A stretch of DNA of 64,000 bases, from NCBI GenBank assembly GCA_022009835.1, contig CP091726.1, positions 496,001 through 560,000 of the forward strand. Direction: 5' to 3'. Below the pieces are notes generated by a model that was given only the letters and a program-made list of their open reading frames with translations, searched no databases and was not told the origin of the DNA. The position numbers and the translations under genes are program-made. Each line of letters starts with the position of its first letter. The stretch's first letter is position 1. This document shows positions 19,697 through 29,848 of the stretch, piece after piece. Source of the stretch: Bacilli bacterium (lineage in GTDB: Bacteria > Bacillota_I > Bacilli_A > RF39 > UBA660).

Positions 19697-19789
19697 GGAG
19701 GAATACCCAAGTCTGGCTGAAGGGACTGGTCTTGAAAACCAGGAGGTCGTGAAAGCGGCGCAGGGGTTCGAATCCCTTTTCCTCCGCCA
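19697..19789 (+). tRNA. tRNA-Ser (TGA)
   Basis: 93 nt with a long variable arm; acceptor GGAGGAA, anticodon loop CTTGAAA, encoded CCA. The T-stem 3' side appears to carry one extra T (CCCTTTTCC), in keeping with the homopolymer errors elsewhere. Confidence 0.93.
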
Positions 19790-19811
19790 TATTTGTTTTT
19801 GATATATTTAT

Positions 19812-19888
19812 CGCGGGGTAGAGCAGCTCGGAAGCTCGTTGGGCTCATAACCCAAAGGTCGTTGGTTCAAATCCAGCCCCCGCAACCA
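19812..19888 (+). tRNA. Initiator tRNA-fMet (CAT)
   Basis: The C1-A72 mismatch at the acceptor end and three consecutive G-C pairs below the CAT anticodon mark it as the initiator. CCA is encoded. Confidence 0.93.
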
Positions 19889-19889
19889 T

Positions 19890-19965
19890 GGTTCCGTGGT
19901 GTAGTGGTTATCACGTCTGCCTGTCACGCAGAAGATCGCGGGTTCAACTCCCGTCGGAACCGCCA
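19890..19965 (+). tRNA. tRNA-Asp (GTC)
   Basis: Acceptor GGTTCCG/CGGAACC, anticodon loop CTGTCAC, encoded CCA; one base after tRNA-fMet. Confidence 0.95.
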
Positions 19966-19973
19966 TTTATTTT

Positions 19974-20049
<76 letters not shown>

Positions 20050-20062
20050 GATGAAAGAAACA

Positions 20063-20088
20063 AACCCTTATAAAGTAAGGGTTTTTTT
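20063..20088 (+). terminator. Terminator of the tRNA operon
   Basis: AACCCTTA/TAAGGGTT stem followed by seven T residues. Confidence 0.85.
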
Positions 20089-20154
20089 AATTTTTTGTAA
20101 TTTTTTTAATTGGTACATTTTAGGTACATATTTTTTTAATTTTGTTATTTTTAA

Positions 20155-20194
20155 AAAGAAAAAAACTAGTTGAATTTTTATTTGACTAGTTTTT
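20155..20194 (-). terminator. Terminator of rpsD
   Basis: AAAAACTAGT/ACTAGTTTTT stem with a T-rich tail on the minus strand. It can also end transcription on the plus strand. 20,195-20,273 holds nothing else. Confidence 0.65.
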
Positions 20195-20273
20195 AAGTAT
20201 AATGTAGTGTTTACTAAATGTTATTGAGGTTTTTTAATATAATGTTTTTTTATAGAAAAAGTAGAGTAAATAA

Positions 20274-20885
20274 TTATACTCTACTGTAGAATTCAACGAT
20301 TAATGATTCATTGATTTCAGCGTTTAATTCGCTTCTTTCAGGATATCTAACATAAGTTCCAACTCTTTTTGCTTCATCATAGTTAATGAAATCTGGTCTT
20401 TTAATTTTGTTAGCAAGTGCTATTTCTATTCCTTTGTGATCACTTGAGTTTTCTTTGATAGCGATTACATCACCAGGTTTAACTCTATATGATGGAATAT
20501 CAACTTTCTTACCATTTACAGTAATATGACCATGGTTAACTAATTGTCTTGCTCCTCTTCTAGTAGTAGCAAAGCCAATTCTATAAACGATATTGTCTAA
20601 TCTACTTTCTAATAAGATAAGTAAGTTTTCACCATGAACACCTTTCATTTTAGCTGAGTCATTAACTAATTTTTTGAATTGTTTTTCAGAAATACCATAC
20701 ATAAATCTTGCTTTTTTTGTGTTTTTCATTTTAATTGGATTGCATAGTTAGATGGTTTTCTTTTTCGGTCTGCACCATGTTGTCCTGGACCATAAGGTCT
20801 TTTTGCAATATCTTTTACCATTTTCTAATATAGAGAATGATACTCTTCTTGCTTTTTTGTTATTTGGGCCTGTATATCTAGCCAT
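20274..20885 (-). CDS. rpsD: Ribosomal protein S4
   Basis: 30S assembly protein. Starts MARYTGPNNKKARR at 20,885; the ATG two codons earlier (20,891) lies too close to GGAGG. The S4 N-terminus is recognisable (RPYGPGQHG after correcting two indels at 20,755-20,830), as is the S4 RNA-binding domain: RLDNIVYRIGFATTRRGARQLVNHGHITVNGKKVDIPSY. It ends SLIVEFYSRV. About 203 residues. It stands alone, as in other Bacillota where S4 represses its own synthesis. Confidence 0.92.
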
Positions 20886-21015
20886 TTTCATTTCCTCCTT
20901 CTCTTAGAGAAGTATACTATTTTTTTATAGGGTGTCTTTATTATACTTTCGCTATGCAGCTATAGTTACTTATAAATGACACATTATAAAAAGATATAGT
21001 ATCCGCTGCTAAGCA
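20886..21015 (-). promoter_or_regulatory. Candidate S4 autoregulatory leader
   Basis: The roughly 120-nt 5' leader of rpsD folds: ATACTAT near the 5' end pairs with ATAGTAT before the ribosome site, enclosing a GTGTC/GACAC hairpin. Bacillota rpsD leaders bind S4 to block translation; this is inferred from position and pairing only. Confidence 0.45.
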
Positions 21016-21020
21016 ATAAT

Positions 21021-21049
21021 ATTATATAATTAATAATATTTTAAGTCAA
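21021..21049 (-). promoter_or_regulatory. rpsD promoter
   Basis: Minus-strand TTGACT and TATAAT with a 17-bp spacer, about 135 bp upstream of the rpsD start. Confidence 0.75.
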
Positions 21050-21171
21050 GAAAAATAGTATAGAAAATTGGTAAAATAGGGTTTAATTGGTATTTATTAG
21101 GAGAAAAATACTATTATTTTTATTAAAATATGTAAAAAAAGTGTCAAGTATATGAAAAATGTCGGATTATG

Positions 21172-21180
21172 TGCTATAAT
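21172..21180 (+). promoter_or_regulatory. Extended -10 promoter of the surface protein/Tad region
   Basis: TG-C-TATAAT about 108 bp before the ATG at 21,288. The leader between them has G-rich runs (AGGGAGGG, CAGGGG) and possible pairing but no known riboswitch core. Confidence 0.5.
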
Positions 21181-21287
21181 TATTTTGAAAATGATAGGGA
21201 GGGTAATCTTTATCATTTGCCTCGGTGTTTATTATTCAGGGGTAAGGTATATGTTGTTAGATAATTAATAAGAAAGGAATGATGATT

Positions 21288-23800
21288 ATGAAAAAAATGA
21301 AAAAAAGATTAGTAAAAATATATTTTTAGTTCTTGCTATGATATTTTTCTCAATTATCTTCAGTAGTTACTGTTTTTAGCTGATGAGATACTTACTAAAA
21401 AGTTTGGATCTTAATTTAACTTATGAAAAAAAGATTTAGAACTTGGTTATGTTAAAAAAAATATGAACTTTCATATATAAGTTTGGCTGGTAGTTATGAT
21501 GAAGATAAGGATTATGTTGTAGAAGTAAATACTAGTTTTACTTATTTAGATGGTGAAACTGAAAGTAAAGAAATGATTCCTGTTACAAAAACAGGTGAAG
21601 AATTAAATGAAACTAAAACTAAATGTGAATTGAATCCGATATCTTATTTATACAATGGTATATTTAAAGTAGAGGTTACTGTTAAAGATGGTAATACGGT
21701 TGTATTTAATGATGATATTACATATACAGTTGATTCAGTTAAGAGTGGATTAGTTGGTAGTTTAAATGATGGTGAGGTTGATCCTACTTTAGAAACAATT
21801 GGTAATGTTTCGACTGGTGAATATACTGTACTTGAAAAGAAAACTTATACCCAAAACTTGATTATAATGCCTGGAGAAATATCTCCAAATAGTAATTATA
21901 GAGTTATGAATGGAAATACTGAACTATATAAAGGTTTAGGTAGTGGTATTCCTTCTTTAGTAATTAATGGTACTAGTACTGATACAGGTACTTTAATGAG
22001 TGGTACTTATAATACTAGTGATATTATTACTATTTATGAATTAGGGGAAAATGAGATAGTTGATAAAACTATTACTTATACTTATAATGCTAATATTAAT
22101 TATTATGATAGTGATTATGAATTTGGTGATATATTTAATCTTGAATTTAGAAATGGTTATCTATTTGATAAAGCTTTAGATTTTTGAAGGTAGTTTAGGT
22201 GTATCTAAAATTAGTTATTTTTAATGATTTAGCTAATGAATATGGTCTTGATATTAGGTTATTTAATGAAAATGGTGATGAATTAGATTTAACTAATGAT
22301 GAAATATTAGATAGTAAAATAAGAAAAGATTATAGATTAGAGCTTGCTAAAGATGGTGTTGGAACTTTTGTTTATACTGTAGTTATAATGGGTGATAATA
22401 CTAATGATAATAAATTTGATGTAGAAGATGTTAAGGCTACGATTGATGATTATCTAGATGGTAATAAAGTTATATCTATGGATGTTATTAAAAATAATGA
22501 AGATGAAGAAGATGGTTTAATTTCATTTTTATGATATTGTTTATTTTAATTATTTATTAAATAATTATGATGAAGATTATGTGAGAAATGTTGATTTATC
22601 TTTATTGTTTGGTGATGTTCCTAGCGAAATAACAGTGGGAGATAGTTTTGATTTATCTGTTATTGTTAAGTCTAGTGATGTTAATGACTTTATTGATGGT
22701 ATTTCAGCAGTACTTGATTATGATAATAGTTTATTAAAACTTACTGGTGTTACTTCTAATGATAAATTATATGGTAATTATAAAGATAATAATTTAATGT
22801 ATGTTGGTAATAAGATTAGTAATGATGAAGTTGTTCTTACATTTACTTTTATGGCTTTAGCTAAAGGTAGTACTAATGTTAAATTAGATGGTGAAATTAG
22901 TAAGATGAGTGATATTGGTATAAGTGAATTTGATACGCTTACTAAAGAAATTAATATTACTAGAAAGGCTAGTTCTAATAATAATTTGAGTTCTCTTAAA
23001 ACTAATGTTGGTAAATTTGATGTTTCATTTGATAAGGATGTGACTGTTTATACAGTAACTGTTCCATATGATACTGATAGTGTTATTTTATCTGGTGAAC
23101 TTGAAGATATTAATAGTACTGTGGAGGGCCTTAATGAATATACTTTAGATGGAGATAAGACTACAGCTTGTATTAAGGTTATGGCTGAAGATGGTAATAT
23201 TAAGGTTTATACTGTTTATATTGTTAAAGAGGCTAAACCTGTGGTTACTCCTGTTACTTATTATTATTCTTCTAATAACTATTTAAAATTATTAGAAATT
23301 AATGGTTATGATATTGTTTTTGATAAAGATACTTTTAGAATATAATATTAAGGTTAAAAGTGATGTTACTTCTTTAGATATTAAAGCAATAGCAGAAGAT
23401 AGTAAAGCTAGTGTTGAAATTAATGGTAATGAAAAGTTTAAAAAAGGTAATAATACAGTTCTTATTACAGTAAAAGCAGAAGATGGTAGTACTAGAGAAT
23501 ATAAGATAACTGTTAATAAAGAAGAAAAAGAAGGATGTTTTGACAGAGGTTGATAGTTCTTCTAATACAGCAGAAAAGGTTGTTATTATTATATTAATTA
23601 TTTTAGTTGTTCTTGGTTTATTATATTTAATCTTTAAGAAAGATGATGAAAAAGTAGTTGATGTTCAACTTAAGAATGATATTAAACCTAAGAAAGAAAC
23701 TGAAGTGAATAAGAAAAAAATAATAATAATGAAAAAAATAATAAGAAAAAAAGTAAGAAGAAAGATAAAAATCTTTCTTTTTTTAGTTATTATTTGATAT
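21288..23800 (+). CDS. Cell-surface protein with cohesin-like and cadherin-like domains
   Basis: About 837 residues after joining frames. AAGAAAGGAATG precedes the ATG; the signal peptide ends at VFADE. Beta domains fill 21,480-22,300; then a dockerin-like pair (GDNTNDNKFDVEDVKATIDDYL and a partner repeat), a cohesin-like domain (ITVGDSFDLSVIV, IDGISAVLDYDNSLLKL, VVLTFTFMALAKGSTNVKL), two cadherin-like sandwiches, a membrane helix (23,570-23,630) and a Lys-rich tail. Breaks near 21,310, 21,345-21,475, 22,183, 22,198, 22,530, 23,338, 23,535 and 23,720. It precedes the Tad operon. It could bind dockerin partners at the cell surface, such as the element's protease. Confidence 0.6.
23759..23784 (+). 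terminator. Terminator overlapping the end of the cohesin-like gene
   Basis: AAGAAAGAT/ATCTTTCTT stem with a TTTTTTT tail; coding and terminator sequence overlap. A -10-like TATAAT at 23,798-23,803 follows, so the Tad genes may have their own promoter. Confidence 0.6.
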
Positions 23801-23834
23801 AATTAAATAGAAAATAGGGAGAGTGAGTAGTTCT

Positions 23835-24168
23835 ATGAATAGAAAGGGTCAGGCATTAGTAGAATTTGTTCTTATTTTTACCTATATTTATTATGATATT
23901 ATTCGTTGTTGTAGATTTTGGAATGATATTGAATAAGAAGAATGAACTTGAGAATGTTAGTGTAGATGTAGTTAATATGTTAAAAAATAATATTACTCTT
24001 GAAGAAATTAAGAGTAGTTATTCTGATATAGATATTGATGTTAGTAAGAAAGATAAGTATCTTAATGTTGTTATTAGTGAGGATGTTAATATTCTTACAC
24101 CAGGTCTTAATAGAGTATTAGGAGATCCATACAAGGTTAAGATAGAAAGGAATATTCCTGATGTTTAG
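23835..24168 (+). CDS. TadE-like pseudopilin (1)
   Basis: About 111 residues. The N-terminus MNRKGQALVEFVLI is the TadE/TadG class: a short basic stretch, Gly, then a hydrophobic helix with Glu at +5-like position, suited to prepilin-type processing. One break near 23,880 in a T run. The 3' end overlaps the next gene by 8 bp. Minor subunit or assembly factor of a Tad pilus at the membrane. Confidence 0.7.
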
Positions 24169-24547
24169 GTTAAATAATAGGGGTCAAAGTCTTGTTATGT
24201 TTGTGGTTATTATTCCGATATTTTTACTTATTATTACACTTATATATGATGTTGGTAATGCTATATATGAGAAGAATAGTCTTTCTAATACTGTTTATAT
24301 GGCAATAGATTATTATCTTGATAATATTGATAGTGTTAGTAAGAGTGATGTTGATGATTTGATTATGAGTAATGAGAATGATATTAGTTATATAAAAGTT
24401 GATATTAATAATGGTACTATTGATGTTATAGTTACTAAAAGAATTAAAGGGGTATTTGGAAAGATGTTTAATTTTAATTTGACTGATGTTAGTTGTCATT
24501 ATATTGGTAAGATGGTTTTAGATAAAAAGGTTATAGAAAGGGTTTAA
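24161..24547 (+). CDS. TadE/TadG-like pilus protein (2)
   Basis: 128 residues, intact. Starts MFRLNNRGQSLVMFVVIIPIFLLIITLIYDVGNAIYEK, the TadG-type anchor helix with NRGQS. The rest is a small beta/alpha extracellular part. Overlaps the previous gene by 8 bp and is followed by the TadZ/CpaE gene after 8 bp. Confidence 0.68.
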   Translation: MFRLNNRGQSLVMFVVIIPIFLLIITLIYDVGNAIYEKNSLSNTVYMAIDYYLDNIDSVSKSDVDDLIMSNENDISYIKVDINNGTIDVIVTKRIKGVFGKMFNFNLTDVSCHYIGKMVLDKKVIERV

Positions 24548-24555
24548 GTGATACT

Positions 24556-25323
24556 ATGGCAGGTAAGGTTATAACAGTATCTTCAGTTAAGGGTGGTGTT
24601 GGTAAGACAACGATGGCTCTTAATTTGGCAGGTATTTATTGCAGTCTTGGTAAAAGGGTTCTTATTATTGATTTAGATTTGTATTCTGGTGGAGTAGCGG
24701 CATGTCTTAATGTTAAGAATAGTAAGGATATATATATGATGATTGATAGTATGGCTAATAATAGATTTACAGAACTTAAGAAATATGTTACTACTTATAA
24801 TAGTAATATTGATATTTTGGCTTGTCCTAAAGATCCAAGAACTGCTATGAAGGTAGAGGGAAGATTTATTCCACTTATATTTGATTTGGCTAAGAAAGAG
24901 TATGATGTTGTGGTTGTAGATACAACACATGTTTTAGATGAAATTAATTTAACTATTTTGGATTATGCTTATATGTCTTTATTTATGATTACTAATGATA
25001 TTGTTGATTTAAAAAATATGAAGAGTTTAATTAGTATATTTAAGGATACGGATAAAAAGAATTATTTGGTACTTCTTAATAATTCAAGGGATACTGGTAA
25101 GGATTATATGTCGTTATATGATATTAGGAGTATTATTAAGAATAATATTGATTATACTATTTCAAAAAATTATTATATTAAGAATATTGATAAGTATGTG
25201 GTGGGGGGAGAGATACTTACTTTAAATAATAATTTGAATATGTTTCATGTTAAAGATGTTAATAATATGAAGAAATTAGCCCTTGACTTAATTGATGATA
25301 AACATAGTAAGGAGGCTAAATAA
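24556..25323 (+). CDS. TadZ/CpaE-like ParA/MinD ATPase
   Basis: 255 residues, intact. Deviant Walker A KGGVGKTT with the ParA/MinD signature Lys near residue 11, switch I DLDLYSGG (residues 38-46), and a Walker B-like DVVVVDTT near residue 115. In Tad systems this ATPase localises the secretion machinery. No receiver domain is present, as in monoderm versions. Its stop overlaps the TadA start (TAATG). Confidence 0.8.
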   Translation: MAGKVITVSSVKGGVGKTTMALNLAGIYCSLGKRVLIIDLDLYSGGVAACLNVKNSKDIYMMIDSMANNRFTELKKYVTTYNSNIDILACPKDPRTAMKVEGRFIPLIFDLAKKEYDVVVVDTTHVLDEINLTILDYAYMSLFMITNDIVDLKNMKSLISIFKDTDKKNYLVLLNNSRDTGKDYMSLYDIRSIIKNNIDYTISKNYYIKNIDKYVVGGEILTLNNNLNMFHVKDVNNMKKLALDLIDDKHSKEAK

Positions 25324-26651
25324 TGAGTAAGAAAAGTTTAACTGAAGCTTTTGAAGTGAAACCTAAAATTAATACTTCTAATGAGAATGTTAAAGATTAT
25401 GATGTTTTTGGTGATAAGGGTTTACTTGAAGAGATTAGGGTGAAGATTGTTCAGAATTTAATTGAAGAAAATATTCCTGAAGATACTTTACCTGAGGATT
25501 ATATTAATAATGAGATTGATTCTGCTTTGCTTGGTTATGATCTATCTAATTTAGAAAGAAATCATGTCTTTAATTTGATTCAAAATGAGATAACAGGATA
25601 TGGTCCTATTACACCTTTACTTCTTGATAATGCTATTACAGAGATAATGGTTAATGCTCCTAATGAGATATATGTTGAAATTGATGGTAAGATTGTTAAA
25701 GATGAGACTGTTTCATTTATTAATGATAAACATATTATTAGAACTATTCAGAGAATTGTTCAACCTCTTGGTAGAACTATTGATGCTGCTAATCCTATGG
25801 TTGATGCAAGACTAAGGGATGGTTCAAGACTTAATGCGGTTATTCCGCCACTTAGTTTAAAAGGTCCGGTTCTTACTATTAGGAAGTTTAATAAGAAACT
25901 AGAGACTATTGATGATCTTTTAAGAGGTGGTAGTTTAACGGTTAATATGGCTAGATTTTTAGAGGCTGCAGTAGAGGCTAAACTTAATATTATTATTTCT
26001 GGTGGTACTGGTACTGGTAAGACAACACTACTTAATATTTTGTCTGGTTTTTTAGGTGATGATGAGAGAATTATTACAATTGAGGATGCAGCAGAATTGA
26101 AATTACATCAGAAACATGTTATTTCATTAGAAACAAGGCTTATTAATTATGAGGGTGAAGGTGAAGTTACTATTCGTGATTTGGTTAGAAATTCACTTAG
26201 AATGAGACCAGATAGAATTATTGTTGGTGAGGTTAGGGGTAAAGAGGCTTTTGATATGATGCAGGCTATGAATACCGGTCATGAGGGTTCTATTACAACA
26301 CTTCATGCTAATAATCCTGTTGATGCTTTAAATAGGTTAGAGACAATGATTCTTATGAATGAGATGGAAATACCCGTATCTGCAGTTCGTGGTTATATTG
26401 AGAATGCTATTGATATTATTGTACAAATTGATAGATTATCTGATGGTAAGAGAAAGATTACTTCTATTAGTGAACTTGCGGGTATTAAAGATGGGGATAT
26501 TATAGTAAAGGATATCTTTACTTATAAACAGAGAGGCTTATCCAGCGAGGGTAATGTAGTAGGAGAGTTTGGTATGTATAAGAGAAAACCTCTTGTATAT
26601 GATAAGATGATTAGAAAAGGTTTGACTAGTATTAAAGATATTTTTGAATAA
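25323..26651 (+). CDS. tadA: TadA/CpaF secretion ATPase
   Basis: 442 residues, intact. Type II/IV secretion ATPase: N-terminal EITGYGPITPLLLDNAITEIMVN, Walker A SGGTGTGKTTLL (near residue 226), Asp box IITIEDAAEL, LRMRPDRIIVGEVRG (Walker B) and the His box GHEGSITTLHANNP. It powers Tad pilus assembly from the cytoplasmic face. Among the best preserved genes in the window. Confidence 0.93.
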   Translation: MSKKSLTEAFEVKPKINTSNENVKDYDVFGDKGLLEEIRVKIVQNLIEENIPEDTLPEDYINNEIDSALLGYDLSNLERNHVFNLIQNEITGYGPITPLLLDNAITEIMVNAPNEIYVEIDGKIVKDETVSFINDKHIIRTIQRIVQPLGRTIDAANPMVDARLRDGSRLNAVIPPLSLKGPVLTIRKFNKKLETIDDLLRGGSLTVNMARFLEAAVEAKLNIIISGGTGTGKTTLLNILSGFLGDDERIITIEDAAELKLHQKHVISLETRLINYEGEGEVTIRDLVRNSLRMRPDRIIVGEVRGKEAFDMMQAMNTGHEGSITTLHANNPVDALNRLETMILMNEMEIPVSAVRGYIENAIDIIVQIDRLSDGKRKITSISELAGIKDGDIIVKDIFTYKQRGLSSEGNVVGEFGMYKRKPLVYDKMIRKGLTSIKDIFE

Positions 26652-26668
26652 GAAGGAGTGTGATAATT

Positions 26669-27670
26669 ATGAGTATTGATTTAATAATTGAGATAGTAAT
26701 AGTTATAATTTTATTTATAATTATCACTTTATTGGTTAAATTAGTTATATCTAAGAAAAAAAGGTTAAAAAGGGTTTCATTTTATGCTATGGAACCTATT
26801 CATGATAATTCTATTCCTCTTACTGATAGGTTAATTAAGGTATATTTTTTTCTTTACTTAGTAAATGTAGGAAGTATATTAAGAGGGTTGATTATTTTAA
26901 TAGAAAAGCTAGAAAGTATGATAAATATATTAAATATAAGCATAGGGATAATATTACTTCAATTGATTTTATTACTAATAAATTGATTATTATGGTTTTA
27001 TTTTTAATACTTGCTATTATTTCTAGTATATTTACTACGGGTATTAATTTATTTGCTTTGGTTATTGATGCTATTATTGGGTGGTATTTACTTGATATCT
27101 TTTTGGTTATTTATTATAAAAAGACAGACTAAACTTATTGAGAATGAATTATTAAGGTCTATTATTGTTATGAATAATGCTTTTTAAATCTGGTAAAAAG
27201 TACTCTTCAGGCTTTAAAGATTGCTTCAGAAGAACTTCCAGAACCTATTAGTGATGAGTTTAAGAAGATGTATTTGGATATGAAATATGGTTTATCTGTA
27301 GATACTGTTTTTGATAGATTTGCTAAAAGGGTTAATTTGGAAGAGGCTACTTTTTTATCTTCTTCACTTACAATATTAAATAAAACGGGTGGTAATATTG
27401 TACTGGTGTTTTCTTCAATTGAGAGAACTTTATTTGATAAGAAGAAGCTTAATGAGGAACTTAAGAATATTTCAGCAGGGCCTAATATGATTATCAAAGT
27501 ATTATTTATTATTCCAATAATATTTACTTTAATTATTTATATTTTAAATCCTGAATACTTTAATCCTTTATTTGAGTCTACTTTTGGGATATATGATTGT
27601 TGGTATTATTGTGGTTATGTTTATTATTTATGTGTTATTGTTGAAGAGAATAACTAAAATAGATTTATAG
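26669..27670 (+). CDS. TadB-like inner-membrane platform protein
   Basis: About 333 residues. ATG 26,669 with AAGGAGTGTG. Two membrane helices flank the start, the T2SSF domain is evident (NELLRSIIVMNNAFKSGKSTLQALKIASEELPEP), and two C-terminal helices close the protein. Breaks near 26,850-26,990, 27,100, 27,184 and 27,590. Partner of the TadC-like gene directly after it. Confidence 0.78.
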
Positions 27671-27678
27671 GAGGTATT

Positions 27679-28388
27679 ATGAAGAGTGATAATAAGTCTA
27701 GAAGTATTTATAGTAAAAGACAAATTAAAAAGAATTAATGATAAGATTAATTTACTTGGTGTATCTTCTAAGTATAGTACTTTATCTTTTTCTTAATATT
27801 AGGTTGATTACTTCTATTATGATATTTCTTTTTAATACTTATTAATTATAAGTATGGTTATATTTTTTTCGATTGTTATTACTATTTTTGTATTATTATT
27901 TCTTTTGAGAAAAAGTACTTCTTGATGCTAAAATTAACGAGAGAAGAAGGAAGTTAGACATTGAAGCTATTTATTTCTTTGAAGTACTTACTTTGTCTTT
28001 GCAGACAGGGAGAAATCTAGCAGAAGCTATATCTATTACAATTAATAGTGTTGATAGTGAACTTTCTTTGGAATTTAAGGAAGCTTTAAGGCAAACTAAG
28101 TTTGGGAAGAGTTTGAGTGAGAGTTTAACGGATATGCAGAGTAAGATTCCTTCTGATAATATTAATAATATTATTCTTGCTTTGACACAGGCTAATATAT
28201 ATGGTAGTAGTATTATTGATACGATGTATAATCAGGTTGATTATTTAAGAGAGAAAAGGAAAATGGAAGTTAAGGCTATGATTTCGAAAGTTCCTACGAA
28301 AATTAGTATTATATCGGTATTCTTCTTTATTCCTTTAATTTTACTTATTATTTTGGGACCGGTTTTAATTACTTATATTGGATATTAA
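27679..28388 (+). CDS. TadC-like inner-membrane platform protein
   Basis: About 237 residues, ATG 27,679 after GGAGGTATT. Two N-terminal helices, a T2SSF domain (DIEAIYFFEVLTLSLQTGRNLAEAI, FGKSLSESLTDMQSKIPSDNI) and a C-terminal helix ending in LLIILGPVLITYIGY. Breaks near 27,720, 27,795, 27,835 and 27,910. Last gene of the Tad operon; no prepilin peptidase or major Flp pilin is present in this window. Confidence 0.78.
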
Positions 28389-28403
28389 ATTGTTATTATA
28401 TAC

Positions 28404-28433
28404 TTGACAAGATTAGGATAAAAAGAGTATGAT
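28404..28433 (+). promoter_or_regulatory. yebC promoter
   Basis: TTGACA and TATGAT with an 18-bp spacer, 30 bp before the ATG. Confidence 0.65.
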
Positions 28434-28462
28434 AAATAAGGATTATGTAAGGAGGAGATATT

Positions 28463-29182
28463 ATGTCAGGTCATAGTAAATGGTCGACTATTAAAAGAAA
28501 AAAGGGTGCTATTGATAGTGAAAGAAGTAAGGTGTTTCAAAAACTTGCTAAGGAACTTTATGTTGCCGCAAAGAGTGGGGATCCTAATCCAGAGAATAAT
28601 CCTTCACTTCGTATGGTAGTAGAGAAGGCTAAGGCTGAGAATATGCCTAAGGCTAATATAGAATCTGCTATTAACAAGGCTAAAAATCAGGGAGTAGGAG
28701 AAAATTATGAGCAAGTAAGATATGAGGGATATGGTCCTGGTGGTATTGCTATTATGATTGATTGTCTTACAGATAATAAGAATAGAACGGCTGGTTTTGT
28801 TAGAAGTACTTTAACTAAAAGGGGAGGTAATTTAGGAACTGATGGTTCGGTTAGTTATCTTTTTGATAGGAAAGGTGTTATTGTTTTAGATAAGATATAT
28901 GATGAAGATAAGTTAATGGAAGATATTTTAGAACTTGATATATTAGATTTTATTTCTGATGACGATAGTTTTATTATTTATACTGAACCTAATAATTTTA
29001 TTGAGATTAAGGGTGCTCTTGAAAATAAGGGTTATAATGACTTTTTAGTTAGTGAGGTTACTTTTGTTCCTAGTAATTATATTAGTTTAGATGAGGAAAC
29101 TGAAGAAAAAGTTAATAATTTAATTGATGCTTTAAATGATTTAGATGATGTACAGTCTGTTTATCACAATTTAGAAATGTAA
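28463..29182 (+). CDS. yebC: YebC/PmpR family protein
   Basis: 239 residues, intact, after AAGGAGGAGATATT. Conserved start MSGHSKWSTIKRKKGAIDSERSKVF, then RYEGYGPGG and NRTAGFVRSTLTKRGGNLGTDGSVSYLFDRKG. Widespread family described as transcriptional regulators and, more recently, as ribosome-associated factors easing translation of proline tracts. It has its own promoter. Confidence 0.93.
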   Translation: MSGHSKWSTIKRKKGAIDSERSKVFQKLAKELYVAAKSGDPNPENNPSLRMVVEKAKAENMPKANIESAINKAKNQGVGENYEQVRYEGYGPGGIAIMIDCLTDNKNRTAGFVRSTLTKRGGNLGTDGSVSYLFDRKGVIVLDKIYDEDKLMEDILELDILDFISDDDSFIIYTEPNNFIEIKGALENKGYNDFLVSEVTFVPSNYISLDEETEEKVNNLIDALNDLDDVQSVYHNLEM

Positions 29183-29260
29183 AAAAATTATATTGATAAT
29201 AATTTGAAAATATGGTATCATAATAATAGAAAAAAAATAATAGAAGGAGTGATAATAAAA

Positions 29261-29838
29261 ATGAAATTTAAAAAAATGATTTTTTTGTTTTAGCTATTGC
29301 TACTTCTATTATATTTGCGGGTATGCTTGGTAGTACTTATGCTTATTATACTCTTTCTAATGGAACAACAGTTAATGTTACTACTGGTGTTTTAGATGAT
29401 GGGTTTTCTGTTGTATTTACGAAGAGTGAATTTATTAATTTATATACTGGTGTTCCGATAGCCGCTGGTAATGTTGATAGTCTTGCTAGTGCAACGGAGT
29501 TTACTATTACACCTGATAGTACTAAATTATCTGGTTATGATATAGTTGTTAATATTGGTTTTGCTAATGTTAATATTGATTCGGCATTAAAGGTTGCTGA
29601 TTTTAAGTATGATTTATCTTGTAACGGTACTGTTATTGCTAGTGGTAATGGTACTAATATTAATAGTGATAGTGTTAATATAGGCATTTTGAGTACTAGT
29701 AATAATTCTTTTGATATTAGTAAAACTTATTCTTGTAAAGTTAGATTATGGTTACAAGATAGTGGTGTTAGTCAGAATGAACTTATGAATAAGAAGTTTT
29801 CTGGTTATGTAAAGGTATCTTCAGTATATAGAAAATAG
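29261..29838 (+). CDS. Exported protein with SipW-cognate signal sequence (2)
   Basis: About 192 residues. ATG at 29,261 after GAAGGAGTGAT. Signal helix ends in GSTYAYYTL, the SipW-cognate motif; mature part is a Ser/Thr/Asn-rich beta protein with two Cys (LSCNG and SCKVR). A single break near 29,283 in a T run. Paired with the next gene, 10 bp downstream. Confidence 0.65.
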
Positions 29839-29848
29839 GTGATTTGTT

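Noticed and set aside
21181..21287. Cyclic-di-GMP riboswitch ahead of the cohesin/Tad region
   Set aside because: G-rich runs suggested it, but the conserved GEMM core and tetraloop receptor are absent.
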